Part shown: piece by piece, positions 11,356 through 25,106 of the stretch | Layout of the letters: the number at the start of each line of letters is the position of its first letter | Position numbering within the stretch: position 1 is the first letter of the stretch | Assembly (NCBI GenBank): GCA_004009845.1 | Contig: RMBW01000071.1 | Span: 99,362 to 163,361, forward strand | Direction: 5' to 3' | Length of the DNA stretch: 64,000 nucleotides | Origin: Davidsoniella eucalypti | Lineage: Eukaryota; Ascomycota; Sordariomycetes; Microascales; Ceratocystidaceae | Made by a program: the position numbers and the translations under genes | The notes under the pieces: model-generated | Database searches by the model: none | What the model was told of the DNA's origin: nothing | What the model saw: the letters and a program-made list of their open reading frames with translations, nothing else

Positions 11356-14300
11356 CTACATTTCGTGTCGGAATGTACATTTTTCGCCACGAGCACAGTT
11401 GCCCTGCTTGTAGAACATACAAGGCTTCGTTCCTATTAACGCACGATTGGCCGGACGATGCGGCGGCAACGAACCCTTTGCGGCCTTCTTACGCTTCGGC
11501 CCACCCGGCGGTCCGAACTCGGCTGCACTAGAGGAGACGTTGTAACCGCGGTCACGCAATGAGACATCACCGTCGTTGTTGCCAGGACCATCGCCCATTT
11601 CCCAGTCTTCGCGCGTGGGATCGTACTCGTCGTCCCAGTTGGACACGTTGTCGGTACGAGCCGCCGCTGCGTCTTGTGAGATACGTAGACGGGCAGCGTA
11701 AGGGTCTTCTTTTTGCTGCTGTTGCTGTTTTTGATATGCAGCTGGCCCTGTGGGCGGCGCTGGCGCTGTTGGAGGCCCATTGAGCATGGAAACATCAGGT
11801 GTGGCTCCGAGCTGCTGCCCGAACATGGTCATGGCAGCCATGATCTGTTCCTGAAGTTGCATGCCCGGCACCACTGGCATCTGAGGCATAGCCTGGTTCT
11901 GAACGGCCTGTGCCGCCTGTGCCTGGAGGAACATGTTGTACATCTCAGTCAGAGTAGCTGCGTTGGCTGCATCAGAGTGTGCCTGCTGGGCAGCCATGCG
12001 GGCCGCTCGCTTGTCGGCGTCTTTGTTGAAGCCGATCCACCACTCCTGTGAACGCTCTGTATCCTCGGCGATCCAGCTGGGCGGCTCTGACGCCTCAACC
12101 TTGCCTTTGAACTTGGCTGCCAGTTCTTCAATGGCGTCAGATGCTGCCTGTACTGCGACATCATCAAAGTCGGTACGGCGGGTTGTCGAAGGAATGGCGG
12201 TGAGGGGTTTGTGTACTACAGTCAGATTGGACAGGAGGATAGACAGCGCCTTTTCTCCGGCGTTATCCGGCAAGAAGGATGCCGAGTCTGCCTGTATGGG
12301 GCCAGGCAAGCCGTGTATCACGATGGTACCTGGTGCCGCAACTGGAATGTTGAAAGACTCTGGCACCAGCTTGTTCTGCGCACGAAGGCGTTCTTCCTCC
12401 TCCTCAATGCGACGCAGGGCCTGGTACAAGGCACCCTTGGGACCAAACTCGCGCGTCTCTTTAAGGCGACGCTGGATCTCGTCATACTTGGGCTCACGTG
12501 GCAGATGGCCAATCTTGGGCTCCAAGCCCTCCTGTGCAAGCTCGGGCGGCGGACTCTTGGGCGTTGGCGGAATGTCGGCAATATCTGTGTAGAATGACAT
12601 GAGTACTCTAGACTCACGCTCTATCAGGAATTCACGGGCCTCCGAAATGATTGGCAGCTCACCGCCACGAGGCTTGAATGTCTTGGAGCGTTGCTTGGAT
12701 TCGATCACAGAGAAATCGACGCGCGTAGGCTCCATCCAGGGAATGTAGGGTAGGTCGTCTTCATCGTCCTCGTCCACAATCGGCCGTTGGCGCAGTGCCA
12801 TACCCTCAGACTTATCATCGCCTGCATCTTTGATAAGGGCTGCGCTTTGCTCAGGATCTCCGTCTTCCGGCTCCTCTTTCTTAAAGAGGCGCACTTCAAC
12901 GAGCTCGTGATCGGCCCGCCACTTCACGCGCAGCTTGCGGCGTGCTTCCTTGCGCATGCGCTTTTCCTTCTCCTCGACTGTCTCTTGTAATTCCGGCGTT
13001 GAGTTGGATTCCTTTGGCGGAGACTTCGGTTTTGGTGCATTGATTGCCTGCATTAGAGAAGCGAAGCCGCCAGCAGAGCTGAAACCAGAGCCTGGCTTAG
13101 CCGGCGGCTGCTGAGGCACAGGCTTCCATGCCTCATTTCGAGAAGGCTCAGGCTTGCTCAGAGGCTTCTTCAGCTGTGATGACAATATCTTCCTATCATC
13201 GCCAGCCTTTAAGCTGTCGGTTTTGGCGACTTCAGGCTTTACGGTGGGTTTGGAAGTTGTCCGTGACTTTCCAGGCAGAAGAGCACTAGCACCACGAGGC
13301 TTCATCGCACTCTTGGCAACAGCAGAGGAGTCTGGCTTTTTCGATTTACTATCAACAGAGTCATCATCTTTCTTGGCTGATGATGCTGAGATAGACGCCA
13401 GTTCCTTGGCTTCTTTCGCCTCTTTAGCTTCTTTTGCTTCCCGGTCACGGGCCTCCTTCTCCTTAGCTTCCTTCTCCTTAGTCTTCTTGATAGATTGTTC
13501 CAATTCTGCAATCTTCTCGGCAATAGGCATCAGAAGCTCTCGAACCTCGTCATCGCCGTGCTCCTTAAGCCTCTTGCGAACAGGTTCGAAGTTACCCAAA
13601 ACATTCGCAACGGAAGGAACAAACTTCAGCTTGTTCATAATCTGGAGCGTCACCTTGGGTAGTTTGTCCGAGTATTCGCCTCCCTTAGCACAGAAAATGA
13701 GCAGGTTGATCATGCTAATCACAAACCGCGCATGGCCACCGAGGTTTTCCATAACGACCTCGTCGCCCACTGTGTTTGCTGCCTCCAGGCACTTGTACAG
13801 CTTCTGTCTCTTGATATCCATGGTCTGGCGCATAACGTTAAGCGTGCTCTCCGACTTCTTCTCCTTGGTAGCAGTATCCAAAGCTGTTCGAGATTTGCTC
13901 AGCTCAGATCGTAGACTAGCAATCATGTCACCGGTTTGTTGTACCGCCTTGCCAAGAAGACTTGAGCTTCGAACTGCGTCATGTTTGATATGCACGAAAC
14001 CAGCGAGCTCCCAAACAGCGCCTTCAACTTCATCGGTGGGTTTGACTTCGGCACGAACGGGTTTATTCTTCTCTTCCTCGGCAAGCTTACGCGCTTGACG
14101 TTCAGCTTTAGATTTGATAGTCTCGTCCGCACGAAGACGTTCACCAAAGGCATCTAATCAAACATAGATATTAGCATATAACCCATATTATCGTAATATA
14201 AATCTTGAAAGTTTGTAACTTACGTGGAAACTCTGTGTACTTGGGCCGACGTTTACCAAGGGAAAGCATCTCTCGTTCGTATTGTTGTAGAAGATCACTG

Positions 14301-16476
14301 CTTTCAGCTTTGCGCTCTTCAAGTCCGCTCAACTCGGATGAGGGCTGGAATCTACTGGCGAATTGACCTTGGATTTCACATGGAAGGGATCCCAACTCCT
14401 CTATTATCGGCTTTCCAGATTGTGATGGTGGTGCAATGATAGGTACGAGTTTGTCAAAGGTTTTTACGTCTAGAGAATTACAATGTTAGAAAAGTAAGAC
14501 AAATCACACTGTGTTATATTTCGAAAGTCTGGATACTTACTCGCAATTTTAGTAGTGCCAGTAAAGGCCATGTAAGTTGCACCAGGAATAGGGCTAGGCC
14601 GGAGTTTAGAAGCCCGACTCTTCTTCGTGTAGTGCGTAAGCTGCTCCATTTCAGCTTTATCAAGCGTTGGTACAGCCAAAACATCCTCCTTAGTAACAGG
14701 CGCAGGCTCGACTGGAGCAACACCACGGCCGATAGGGGCTACCGAAACCGGTGTATTGGTTGGTGTATCGGCCACAGAAGATGCCACACTAGTAGATGCA
14801 ATAGACTCTACGACGTAGCCGCTGCTATTTACTGGAGTTGAAGTCGCGGCAGCAGCTACTGCCGTCGCTGCTTCCTCCTTCTTTGAAGTGCGCTTCGTAC
14901 GCTTCTTGGCCGGCTCAGTATTCACAGTCACATCAGAAGAGGCACTTGATCCATTACTGGAGTCATCCACAGACCGCTTCAGACCCTGTGGAGTTATTGA
15001 CCGAGTGCCCGAACTCAAGTTAGAGACGGCAAGTTTAGGGGGCTGAAGGCTTTCCATGCTTTGTGGCGGCATAGATGGCTGCTGTGGCTGCTGTTGCTGT
15101 TGCTGTCCCACCAATTGGTTATATTGATGATACACCTGGGCCTGCCCTTGCTGAGCCATTGCTAACACTTGGGCTTGAGCTTGTAGTTGCCTTTGTGACT
15201 GCGGTATTGGCTGTTGTTGATGCATAGCTTGTTGATTTGGTTGGGCCTGTTGTGGTTGTGGCGATCGATTTTGTTGTTGTTTCTGCTGGGCCATATGTTG
15301 AGCCACCTGTTGCTGATTAAGATGTGGTGCTTGTGGTGGAGGCACATGAGCTTGGTGGTGTTGGATAGGAGTACCTGACTGAGAAGGCGGCTGTGATAGA
15401 CCATGTCTGACAGGCACATATTTCAGATCTTGTTGGCCACTAGGTGGTATCACAGCTTGTTTCCGTGGCAACTGCGACTGTTGAAGATGTGTCTGATATT
15501 GCACTTGTTGAGCTTGCTGGAACTGCACGGCCGCAATGTTTAGCTGCGAGTGGTTCTGGGCAGCTTTAGACGGTGGTGTCATATGATATGGTGCTCCGCC
15601 GGCCACGGGTTGTTGCCGATGAGGCTGGGCAGCAGGTACAGCTGGAGATGACTGAGCCGATTGTGTAACTGATGGCGAACGAGACTGTTGTTGGAGGTGA
15701 TGTCCCTGTAGTGCCTGGATCTCCTGGTTTTGAAGCATGTGGTGCATATGAACATCGAAATCTACCTGGTGCGGATGACCTCCAAAGTTGGCACCGTTAT
15801 TCTGGGCAGTAACAGGCGCAGCGATGCCAGCACTAGACAACGGGAACGACGTTGCCGAGAACTGTTGTTGTGGCTGTGGTGGTGGTTGTTGCTGCTGCTG
15901 CTGTGGTGGTGGTGGTTGTTGCTGTTGCTGTTGCTGTTGTGGTGGTGGCACGTGAGAATACGGTATACCACCGACAAAGCCTCCGTTGAATTGGCCTTGC
16001 GGTGGCTGTTGTGGGGGAGGTTTTACATGCAGAGACTGGTGCTGCACGGGAGTTCCTGATGCGCTCTGGCTACCGCGTGGCTGGGCTACGCTCTGGGGGT
16101 TGTTGGCGAACGAGTGTATGCCGCCGTGATACTGAGGCTCTGAGCGGCCATTGAAGCCAAACTGCTGACCATTATCAAAGCCGGCCTGGGCCAAGTCGGC
16201 AACATCGCTCATCGCACCGGGCAGGGCATTCTTATTTTCCTGTCCAAAGTACGACGGGTCGTATGCCTGGTTAAGCACACTAGGACCACTGTACGAGTCC
16301 AGTTGCTCCAGATTATTGACCAGATCCTCGCCACTGAAGAAGTTGGCTTCACTTCCATCCGGCACTACATCCAGGTTAAAATGGATGTCGGGGTTCCAGT
16401 TTCTTATGTCACCCTCGAAGCCGTTGAACCAGCCCTCATCGCCGGCGACATTGTCGGCATCCGAATGCCACTGCAT
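11356..16476 (-). CDS. PNUTS-like PP1 regulatory protein: Q-rich N-terminus, TFIIS-N domain, RVxW motif, CCCH zinc finger
   Basis: Two large open frames and a middle exon form one gene: 16476-14541, 14469-14224 and 14153-11356, with GT-AG introns of 71 and 70 nt. The protein has 1659 residues. Residues 1 to about 550 are rich in Gln and Pro with polyglutamine runs. A conserved fungal block follows (SKLRPSPIPGATYMAFTG; then GKPIIEELGSLPCEIQG). Residues about 850-930 resemble a TFIIS N-terminal (LW) helical domain, followed by a Lys/Glu coiled coil. KLRVKW at 1134-1139 fits the PP1-binding RVxF/W class. The last 21 residues form a C-x7-C-x5-C-x3-H zinc finger. This order matches animal PNUTS (PPP1R10), and fission yeast Ppn1 is a related factor in the cleavage and polyadenylation machinery. 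Function is inferred from architecture. The upstream in-frame ATG at 16647 is an alternative start; an acceptor-like site there suggests a 5' UTR intron instead. Confidence 0.78.
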
Positions 16477-19400
16477 TGCAATGTCTGTTGTGATGCCAGT
16501 GCTAATTATAGCTTCCGATCCGCTTCTACTGCGCTTCTGATCCGCCGCTGATAGGGTGGCGGCGATCTTGGCCTTCGACAAAGCACTTGTTAGTTGGTGG
16601 TCTCTACAATGGAGTATTAAGCTCGGGAAAAAGTGGGGCGCCTGCATGTAAGCAATGCGTTAAGGTGGATCAAAACAGCGCTAACAAATGTACCACCAGG
16701 CCAATGTACCTCTGCACTCACTCTAGTATTACAAGGTACTTCTACGAGTGGGGCGGCTGTTAGATGGCCCTGGAGTGCTTTGCTTTGCTTTCTTTTGGAG
16801 AGAAAGACCTACCGACGATGCTAAAAATGCGAAGACAAAAATGCGACGGTAATTTTTTTGTCTCCACGATATCCGCCAGTGTGAAGCTTATTGAAGCCTA
16901 TGACTTTTATGTTCTATAAATGCAAATATGATTAGCAATTAGCTCACAAGAACCAAGCATAAAGAAAAAGAAGGAAGACAAAAAGATAAAAGAGGCCAAG
17001 AAGACGGCCGGTGGATTTGGATTTTTGACGCTGGTCTCTTCTCTCATCCCGACATGCGAAATCGATCCAACATCCAACTAATCCGGTATCTCCAATCAAA
17101 AAAATGATAGTAGCAGCAGACTATTTTGTGCTTCTTTTTTTCTTGTCCGCCATTGTGCAACAGCATCATGACAGTATTTTTTGGATTTTTTTGGCCACTG
17201 CTCACTTGATCAGGGCTCAATCCAGGAAAAACTGCAAGATTAGGACAAGAAAAGAAAGAGAAAAAAGTGAGATGGATGTTATATCTCTATAGCCAATATT
17301 AAAGAAAAGAAAACAGGGTCGGCCGGTTATTCCGGCGAAGGGAAAAGATGGAAAAAAGTAGAATAGAAGAGCTATAACTCAACATGCCGTACTTGGACAT
17401 GCCTAGATGCGATGTTGGCTTGTCAAGGCATGGCATAGAAGGTTTCTTAACAGGACACCAGATTCACCCAGGTAAAAACTACTCTTAAGGTGAGTGAGTT
17501 GTTTAAACTGCCGAGTTAATCTAGAGCCATTTGGACTTCCTCTTTGCCACCGCCTGTAGAAACTCAACTTAAGTATTTTTTTTCTCTCACTGCCCAAAGA
17601 CTTGCTACCAAATGATAATTCTTGGGTCCGATGCCATTTTAAACCCGGCACCTAGATCCTAGATCTCAAAAGATCGGCCGAGTCGCATGTCCTATTGCTG
17701 TTTTTTCTCGACTTTTCTTCCTTAATGGCATATTTCTTCAAGCCTGTCTTGTTCTTTTTTTCTTCAATGAGAGCCTATCCACCCAGATGTCTTCTCAACT
17801 GGAGGATCCAAACATGCGAAGAGAAACGCCTACATATGCCACGTTTGGGCATCTGCAACGGTACACATCCGCAGCCTGGTAGCTATTTAAGCAAGCTAGG
17901 CAAGGTTTTTTTTCCTTTTTAAAAGAAAAACGCCTTTGGTCTTACTTTTTTAGTAGCAAGATTCTTCAGTGCGCGGTTGATAGATAGCCCAGTCGAGTTA
18001 AGCCTCGTTTGGGAGTGTCCATTCAAGCAGGACCACAGCGACGTGTACACAGTCGCTGAGTTAGTTAAATTCTAGCCACTAGCGAAGACCGGCGAAGAAT
18101 TGTCACATTGAAAAAGAGAAAAAAAATGGAAAATTTGAATACAGATGTGGTGCTAGCTTATGGTCGTGTCGTCGCCTGGAACAACAACTTTGTAAAGGTG
18201 AAGCAATCCAACTGCTCGAAAATGAAATGGGGAATGATAAACGTGTAGGAGGGTATTTAAGAGGTGGTAGTTGCGAAACTATGGTACCCTTTTGTTATTA
18301 CTTACCGATGAGGTCTATAGTCGCTCCGGTCGCAGAATTGAAGACGAACAAAAAGCCTACTTCTGTCTTCGCTGGAGGTGTTGATGTATATTATGGCTTT
18401 AGACCGCCAGCTTCAAAATCTATGCCCATCTAGCTTCGAGCAGGACTCTAAAGATAAAAAAAAAAATAATAGGTTCTTGAAATTTTACGCAAATTATTGA
18501 GTTCTCAGTCTTGTCAGAAGCCGAAGAGAAGTATTGACGCTATAGAGCTTCGTAGCAGCAGTTTGTGTCGAGAAGCAAATTGGATGTGTCGAGGAGGCTG
18601 AAGGAAAGACAGAGAGAGGATTAGAGGGTAAGATAATTCAAGGAAACAAAATTTTGAAGAATGAACGAGACGTATGCAACGAGCGGGATAATTATGTGTT
18701 GATATAAGAGGACAGTAGCCGCCCTTAGCTACGTGTTTTAATATTTTGAAATCGACGCAAGAGAAAAATGTGTTGTAGAAGCGAAAACGAATTGAATGCG
18801 AAAGCTTAAAAGCTCAGAGCCTTCTAGTAATGAAAACGCGTGCGCGATTACAAGGGACGGGGGTAGCGAAAAGAAAAAGAAAAAAATACGTCGCGGATTA
18901 TTCGTCAGAGTTGCCTAGATATACAATAACTACCAATTGTCCATTCGTTGGTTGGAACGGAATAAACAAAAAAATAAAAATAAAGAGAAAGAATATATCT
19001 AGGTAGCAAGAGTAATCTCAACAAAACGGATTTTTTAGAAATCGTCAGATGACGAAAGAATCAATAAACAAAGATCAAGTATTGGTGCTTTGTTCCTTTT
19101 TTGACTCTTCTCTCTTCTATTAGTAAGAAGAAGAGAACGAAAAAAAGCAGCTAGGCTACGACGATCTTTTCTTTGTTTTTCTCTTAAACGTCACCGTCTA
19201 GCTGCAACTTTTCTTGTTTCAACACTGAAAGTTTGCAGATGAAAGCAAAACTTGGAAAATCCAAGAAAAGTTATGAAAGGAGGAAAAGAGAGGAACTGAA
19301 AGAGGTGGCAGGAATTTGCGTCCCAATTTGCTGGCGGGTTGTTTGGAATTTTGGTAGCGGCAAAAGCAAGGGAAGGTACGACAAAACCAGTCCAATATAC

Positions 19401-20131
19401 CCACTTTAAACAGCATAAGGGAGCAAAACAGCCAGATTTCCTAGAAAATATCAGTATCACGTGACATGGGTATACGTGATACTTGGCCTATAATAACCCT
19501 ATTTTGTACTTTTCACATTTCATGGTTTCGTGATAGTGCCTTGTACAAATTATAATTTTCAGATATGCACGATCCTTACTAATGTCAGAAAACAGCAATT
19601 ACAACTACAACTAAACACATTCATATATATATATATATAAGAAACATATGTATGACCCGACTTGACTACATTTTATGTCTACCCCAATTACTAAGTTTAT
19701 ACGACTCTGTGTGAATACATTTCGTAGACATGATACCTAACTAAACTTAATATAATCATGAAAGATGATACTATGACCAATTGGAACGTCCCCGATTCGC
19801 TAAAGAAGAAACTGTCATTCAGAGAGATAGGAAAATTAAGCTTCAATGACAAAAATAATGCAGATGAAAGATATTGAATATGAATAATAAAACGTTGAAC
19901 AGAAAAATAAATGTAGATGAATAATAAAAAAAGCTAAACCGATATCCGATATGGATCCTTGAATATGTGTAAATGTTGTATGACGTTGGTGAGTTTCCCT
20001 TTTTTCCCCTTCTTTTTTATATTTTTATTTTAGTTGTTTGTGGTCATGTTTACTCTACCATCTCGTCATAATTGATAAAAAAGTGAACCTTCCCTCCCTA
20101 AAAGAAAAAAAAAGATGGACTTAATTTTTTT
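16477..20131. other. Long AT-rich intergenic region
   Basis: These 3.7 kb separate the 5' end of the PNUTS-like gene from the 3' end of chitin synthase. Open frames are short and unlike any protein I know. A TA dinucleotide run lies at 19624-19638. A degenerate copy of a dispersed repeat lies at 19663-19683. Many A-rich runs occur between 18470 and 19150. No RNA gene was recognised. Confidence 0.45.
19663..19720 (+). repeat. Dispersed repeat family R2, divergent copy
   Basis: The core 19663-19683 matches 17 of 21 positions of the cores at 26334 and 33541. It also shares the following CTAAG...ATACGAC context with the 26334 copy. Confidence 0.45.
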
Positions 20132-23100
20132 TTATACACCGCGGAACATGCGCACAATCAAGAACCACATAGCACCAATAAATTTGAACGCCGAAAGACC
20201 TGCCACACTCCACAAGATAATACTCATGTACAGATTAGTACGCGCCGTCTCCGCCGTGTCTTCTTCTGTCGAGGTATCCGAGGCGCTGATATTGTCTAGA
20301 CCGGCAGTCGAAAGGACGACTGCTACTAGGGCAAAGTTCATGATCATCCAGCATAAGACAGTGATGGAACGGACAGCACGGTAGTAATCCATCTGCTTCT
20401 CATCGAGCTGAGCTGGAGTAGGAGGCTTCTTATCTTCCACAAACTTGGTACTGAACACGCCGAGCTCACGCTCGTACTGTGCGTTCAAATCACCTTCGTC
20501 TGGAAGATCCGTCTTACCCTGACCGTCCTTGGTGCTCACCGAGGGCAGTTGATCAGGCTTATCATCACCCTTAGTACCCCATGACACGTCGTGGGTATTG
20601 CAGAAGGCGTAAACGTTCAGAACGTTGGTGTAGGTGGGCGTCAGCAACATGTATTGCGCAAATGAGGTGACCATGTGCCATGGATCAAACATGATGACGG
20701 AAGCGAGCCACCAAAGACCCCAGGTCGACATGACGGAGATAATCAGGTTGTAGAAGACAGGGTTCTTGACCAACTCGCTTACGTTGAAACCATCAGAATC
20801 GTTGACGTCGGTTATAATGGCGATGACAGAGATGTAGATAGCAGCAAAGATTAGGTACACCATGATGAAAGCCCAGAAATAGACCATGACACCGTAGAAT
20901 TTACCGGATCCTGCTGGTCGATTACCCATGGCCAAGATGAAGCAAGTCATTAATGATATACCGTAAAGCCATAAGAAAACAATACCAAGATATCTACCCA
21001 CATCACCAAGGAGGTCATCGTTTCCAAGGGAAGTGGTGAGAATCTTAAAGACCAGGAAGAAGTTACCGAGAGCGAACCAAGAGAAGATCATGTTGATAGT
21101 GTTGAAGACGAATTCCAGGAAGAACATGAACTTGCGCAGGAAGGAGTGATCAGAGCGGAAGAAGTCATAGAAGTGAGCGATGGAGTAGATGGCAGCGAAG
21201 AAGGAACCGTTCAGCCAACGACGACGTTGGAGAACCAGTTCTTGAATAGTTTCGGGCACATCAGTCTCACCAGTGGCGGACTTGACGTACTGTAGAATCC
21301 AGTGACAGTTGCGCTTCGTCACTAACTCGAAACACAAGATACGATCTTCAGCCAGGTACATGTTGGCAGTAAAGATACCGGCACCAGCACCGTGTAGCTT
21401 CTCACCATCGAAGTACTTCTCCAAAGGACCGTGGCCATTCTTGTCATTTTGCAACGCAACGTAGCGATAGGCGGAGAAAGCACCAGGCAGCACAGAAATA
21501 AAGCCAAAGGCAGATTCTAAAGGCTTATCCAAGATGTTGGACATCTTGTATTCGAAGTTCTGGGTAGCGACCAAAGGGTTGAATAGCTTGCGGCCACCCT
21601 TACCCAACATGGCTTTGATTTCACCACAGGCACCAGCACACATAGGTTCAAGGTCGAAAGCCTTCCATAGATCGTAGATCGAACGACCACCTGGTCTAGT
21701 ACCGGCATCAAGAAGCACGCAGATATTGGGCTCTAATACACGACCAAAGGCCTGGAAGAACCATCTGTGAGAATTGATCTTCTTTTGGTTCTTTTCCTTG
21801 AGGCAGAATAGAAGCTGGACAGGCTGCTGCTTGGGAATAAGCTGCACAACATCTTTCTTAAGCTCAATACCGACTTGGGTGGTGTACTCATAGATATGGG
21901 CAGTCACGTCCTTGTTGTTGACAGTCTGCTTGGCGATTCCCTCTTGGTAAACACCGAGACCGGCTAGCACAGCACGGGTTCTGGGGTTGATCTTACCACG
22001 ACCATCGCTAACAATGCAGACGACGATCTTCTTCCAGGCATCAGGACCCCAAGTCTTGCTTTCCTTGCGCGTGCACATGTACTCGATGTTTTTGAACACA
22101 CCAATCATTGTGCGCGCAAACAAGACATCGTCTTCGTTGTACATAGTAACTACAACGAAGAGTTCCGTGTGGCGCGGCTTGGTGAAGAGTCTTTGGCGCA
22201 GAGTGAAATTGTCATCGTAGAAGTCTGATGGATCGCAAGTGGCAGCAGAGTAACGCATGTGAGTGAACTCGTCACGCTCACCGTGGGGCAACTGGCGCAA
22301 AAGCTTGGGTGGGACGGGGCAATCTAGTACAAGATTACCACGGTACAGCAAAACCTGCTTGACTGTTTTCCAGCGCTTCAGGCCGCCGCCACCCTGACTG
22401 GGCGCTACACTAGGCGCAGGCGTGGCAGAAGGACGAGGTGGCTCGGCGGCGTAGTTAGCGCGTTGTTGTTCATCTTGCGATAGCATAGGCTGGTTGACAT
22501 CATATTGGTTGTATCCATCTTGAGGGGCGGCAGACTCGTAAGGTTGATTGTAGTAGGCGTCGTGGTGTTGCTCTGGGTTGATAGCGAGATCACCACCATG
22601 TTGTTGGTTACGATAGTTCTGGTCTTCGAAAGGATCAATTGGTTGCTGGTAAGAAGGAAGAAACAATGTTAGTCATCTACGTTTCATTGTGTTGTATGCG
22701 CCTTGCGAACAAATTGAGAAGAGTCTTACAGGATGGTTCATGTGAACCTGTTCACCATTGCCATAATGGCCTAGTGGTATGTTGGCGTTTGACTGTTGCG
22801 CGTAGAGATCCTGTTGTTGCTGGTTGTACGGGTCATGAGCGCCGTACGGATCGTTCTGTTGGCCATAAGGGTGGTCATCGAGTTGGTAGCCCTGTTGTAG
22901 AGGGTGGCCCGGCGATGGCGTCCGGTGTGGTGGGATACCGCCGCGGTTGTTCATTGGTTCGTTATAAAGGTTGTCGTCTAGACAAGCACGATAGATGTGA
23001 ATTAGTGTAAAGCTTTGAGCAACGGCTGAAGAGTAGTTAAGTAGTAGTAGCAAAGCAATTGGGAGAAGAGACCGCGCCGCGCTCTAGATTCCCCAGGCTA

Positions 23101-24045
23101 GGTAGAGATAGTATATTGTTGAACAAAGGAAGAAGTGAAGAAAGGGAAGGCTAAGAAGACGATGCTAGATTGAGATGGTGCGGTTTCTAGATATAGTAAT
23201 AGAAAAACAAAATGAGGCAGCCAGCGACATCAAGCCGACCTAGCAGGCAACTCAAATAGAAAATAGAACAAACAGCTAGTAGCGAAGCAAGCACGCGTAG
23301 ACTAGCAAGGAAAGGGAAGATCGTGAGCACCGCGATTGGGGACAGAATGCTTGGAATGAAAGGAAGCACTAGCAGCAAAGGAAGAAGCAAGAACCAGCTT
23401 GGATCAAGTTGTCAACCGGGGAGAGAGCAGATGAATCCCTTTTGAGGTCGGGACTAATTTTTTTTACTCGGTTCAACATACGGATTGGCACTGGCGGTAG
23501 AATAAAATCAAGCGTTGCAGCGCAAGCACGTACCTAGTCGAGGGTTTGTTTCCAAGGTGGGATTGCCTTTCTTTAGGTGAAGCTTTGGCAGTGAGAGAGG
23601 GAGGGATGGGAGGGGGGGCTTGCTTGAACATGTTTGATCTTAGGCCGGGGTTCAAGCTTGAACGTTATGCCAGACTATTTTGTACACTGATACTAGAGTA
23701 CAAGTCGCAAAGCATGCGCAGCGGGTGAGTGATGCGATGTGATGGCGTACAGATAGAGATGATAGATAGACAGGCCCTTTATCCTTCATGCTTGCGCAAA
23801 CCAACCAGAGTCGGCGCCTTGTACAGGGCGAGCTATGTATACTTTGATTTGACGATACAACGCCAATCTCTTTAGGGCGTGATCAGGAAGGACCTGCAGC
23901 TACTACTGGTATCTGCAAAGAAGGTATATTGGAAGGGGTAGACCAGGTCATGATACAGAATCAAGTAGGCGGTTGTTGATCTTCTCCGACGAGCAATGGG
24001 TTGGATACGGGTGGGCTGAGACTTACTCAAGCGATTGTAAGCCAT
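20132..24045 (-). CDS. Chitin synthase (class I/II type)
   Basis: Three exons are inferred: 24045-24027 (19 nt), 22977-22730 and 22645-20132, giving 926 residues. The tiny first exon encodes MAYNRL plus one base, followed by GTAAGT. Joining it to the acceptor at 22978 gives MAYNRLNDNLYNEP, the N-terminal form I expect for this family. The second junction is in phase 0. The protein has a Gln/Pro/Tyr-rich N-terminus, then the glycosyltransferase-2 core with QNFEYKMSNILDKP, LPGAFSAYRY, EDRILCFEL and QRRRWLNGSFFA. QRRRW is the catalytic signature. Several membrane segments follow. The enzyme polymerises N-acetylglucosamine at the plasma membrane for wall and septum chitin. The first intron is about 1,049 nt, far longer than any other here. 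If that intron is wrong, the ATG at 22954 would serve. Confidence 0.88.
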
Positions 24046-24225
24046 GGCTGCGGTTGTCTAAATACCAACGGCTAATTACAGTCGAGACGGTATCAATAGA
24101 AAGAAAAGTTGTGGTAGCAGTCGTTGTTTGTTTGGCCGCTAGCCTGGCTGAATACTGGTTCAGACACGGAGACAGGCAGGAGCCTGAGTGTCCGAGACTT
24201 AGTAGCGGCGATCGATCAAGCAGAA

Positions 24226-24286
24226 GGAGTGGTAGTGGTAGTGGTAGTGGTAGTGGTCACGGTTACTGTCACAGTCACAGTCACAG
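24226..24286. repeat. Hexanucleotide microsatellites
   Basis: About five GGTAGT units lie at 24226-24257, followed after ten bases by three CACAGT units at 24268-24286. They lie 180-240 nt upstream of the chitin synthase start codon, in its promoter or 5' leader. Confidence 0.85.
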
Positions 24287-25106
24287 CAGAACGAGGGCAA
24301 CGAGGACGACAACGATGGACGAGACGAGGAGCCGACTGAGCTATAGGCGAGGGATGGAGTCTTCTAGTGGTATGCAGAAGAGCTGAACGGGAAGACGGCC
24401 GGCGTTGCGAGTACAGGGAGTAAAGACAAAGAAAAATAGAGGAAGAAGCGCTGGAATGGAGACAAGGAAAATAACGCACGAGATGGCCGATGAGATATTA
24501 GCGCAGAGTATGATGAGTTGAGTCGATAAACGATGGATTAGAGACGAGCGTGCTATAAAAGTGACAATAAAGGACAATTGAGTAAATATGACGGCAGGAA
24601 AATAATACGGCTGCTTGCGACTTTAGTGACCTGGTTCTCAAAGGAAAAGGCGCAGCTAGATTTTGGATTTCCTGCTATGAGATAAACAAATCCGGGCGGT
24701 GGGATGCAGTATACGCAGCAATACAGAGGGTTTGCTGTGCTGATTTGTTTAGTGCGAGCAAGACATGATACGAAGAGAAGGAATCTATGTAGGAGAAAAA
24801 AGAGCAAGAATCAAGGCAGATCAACGTGTCTAGAAAGGTTATTATCGTTGATTACGTCGCTCTTGTTTTTTTTTTGCTTGTCTGGGGGATGACCCGCTAA
24901 AAGTCAGGGCTCTATCTGTAACTAAACGTTCTTTGATAGAGCGCTAGAGCGACAATATTACAGCGGCAATTGCACAATTATTGACGCCGGTGCGAACGAA
25001 CAAGCGAAATCTCAATATCGCAAAAAACGGTAATGGGAAAGCGCCAGAAGCGGGTTGTAGCACCTTGTTGCTACGCAAACCAGGCGGAATAAACGCAGCC
25101 TTTCAA

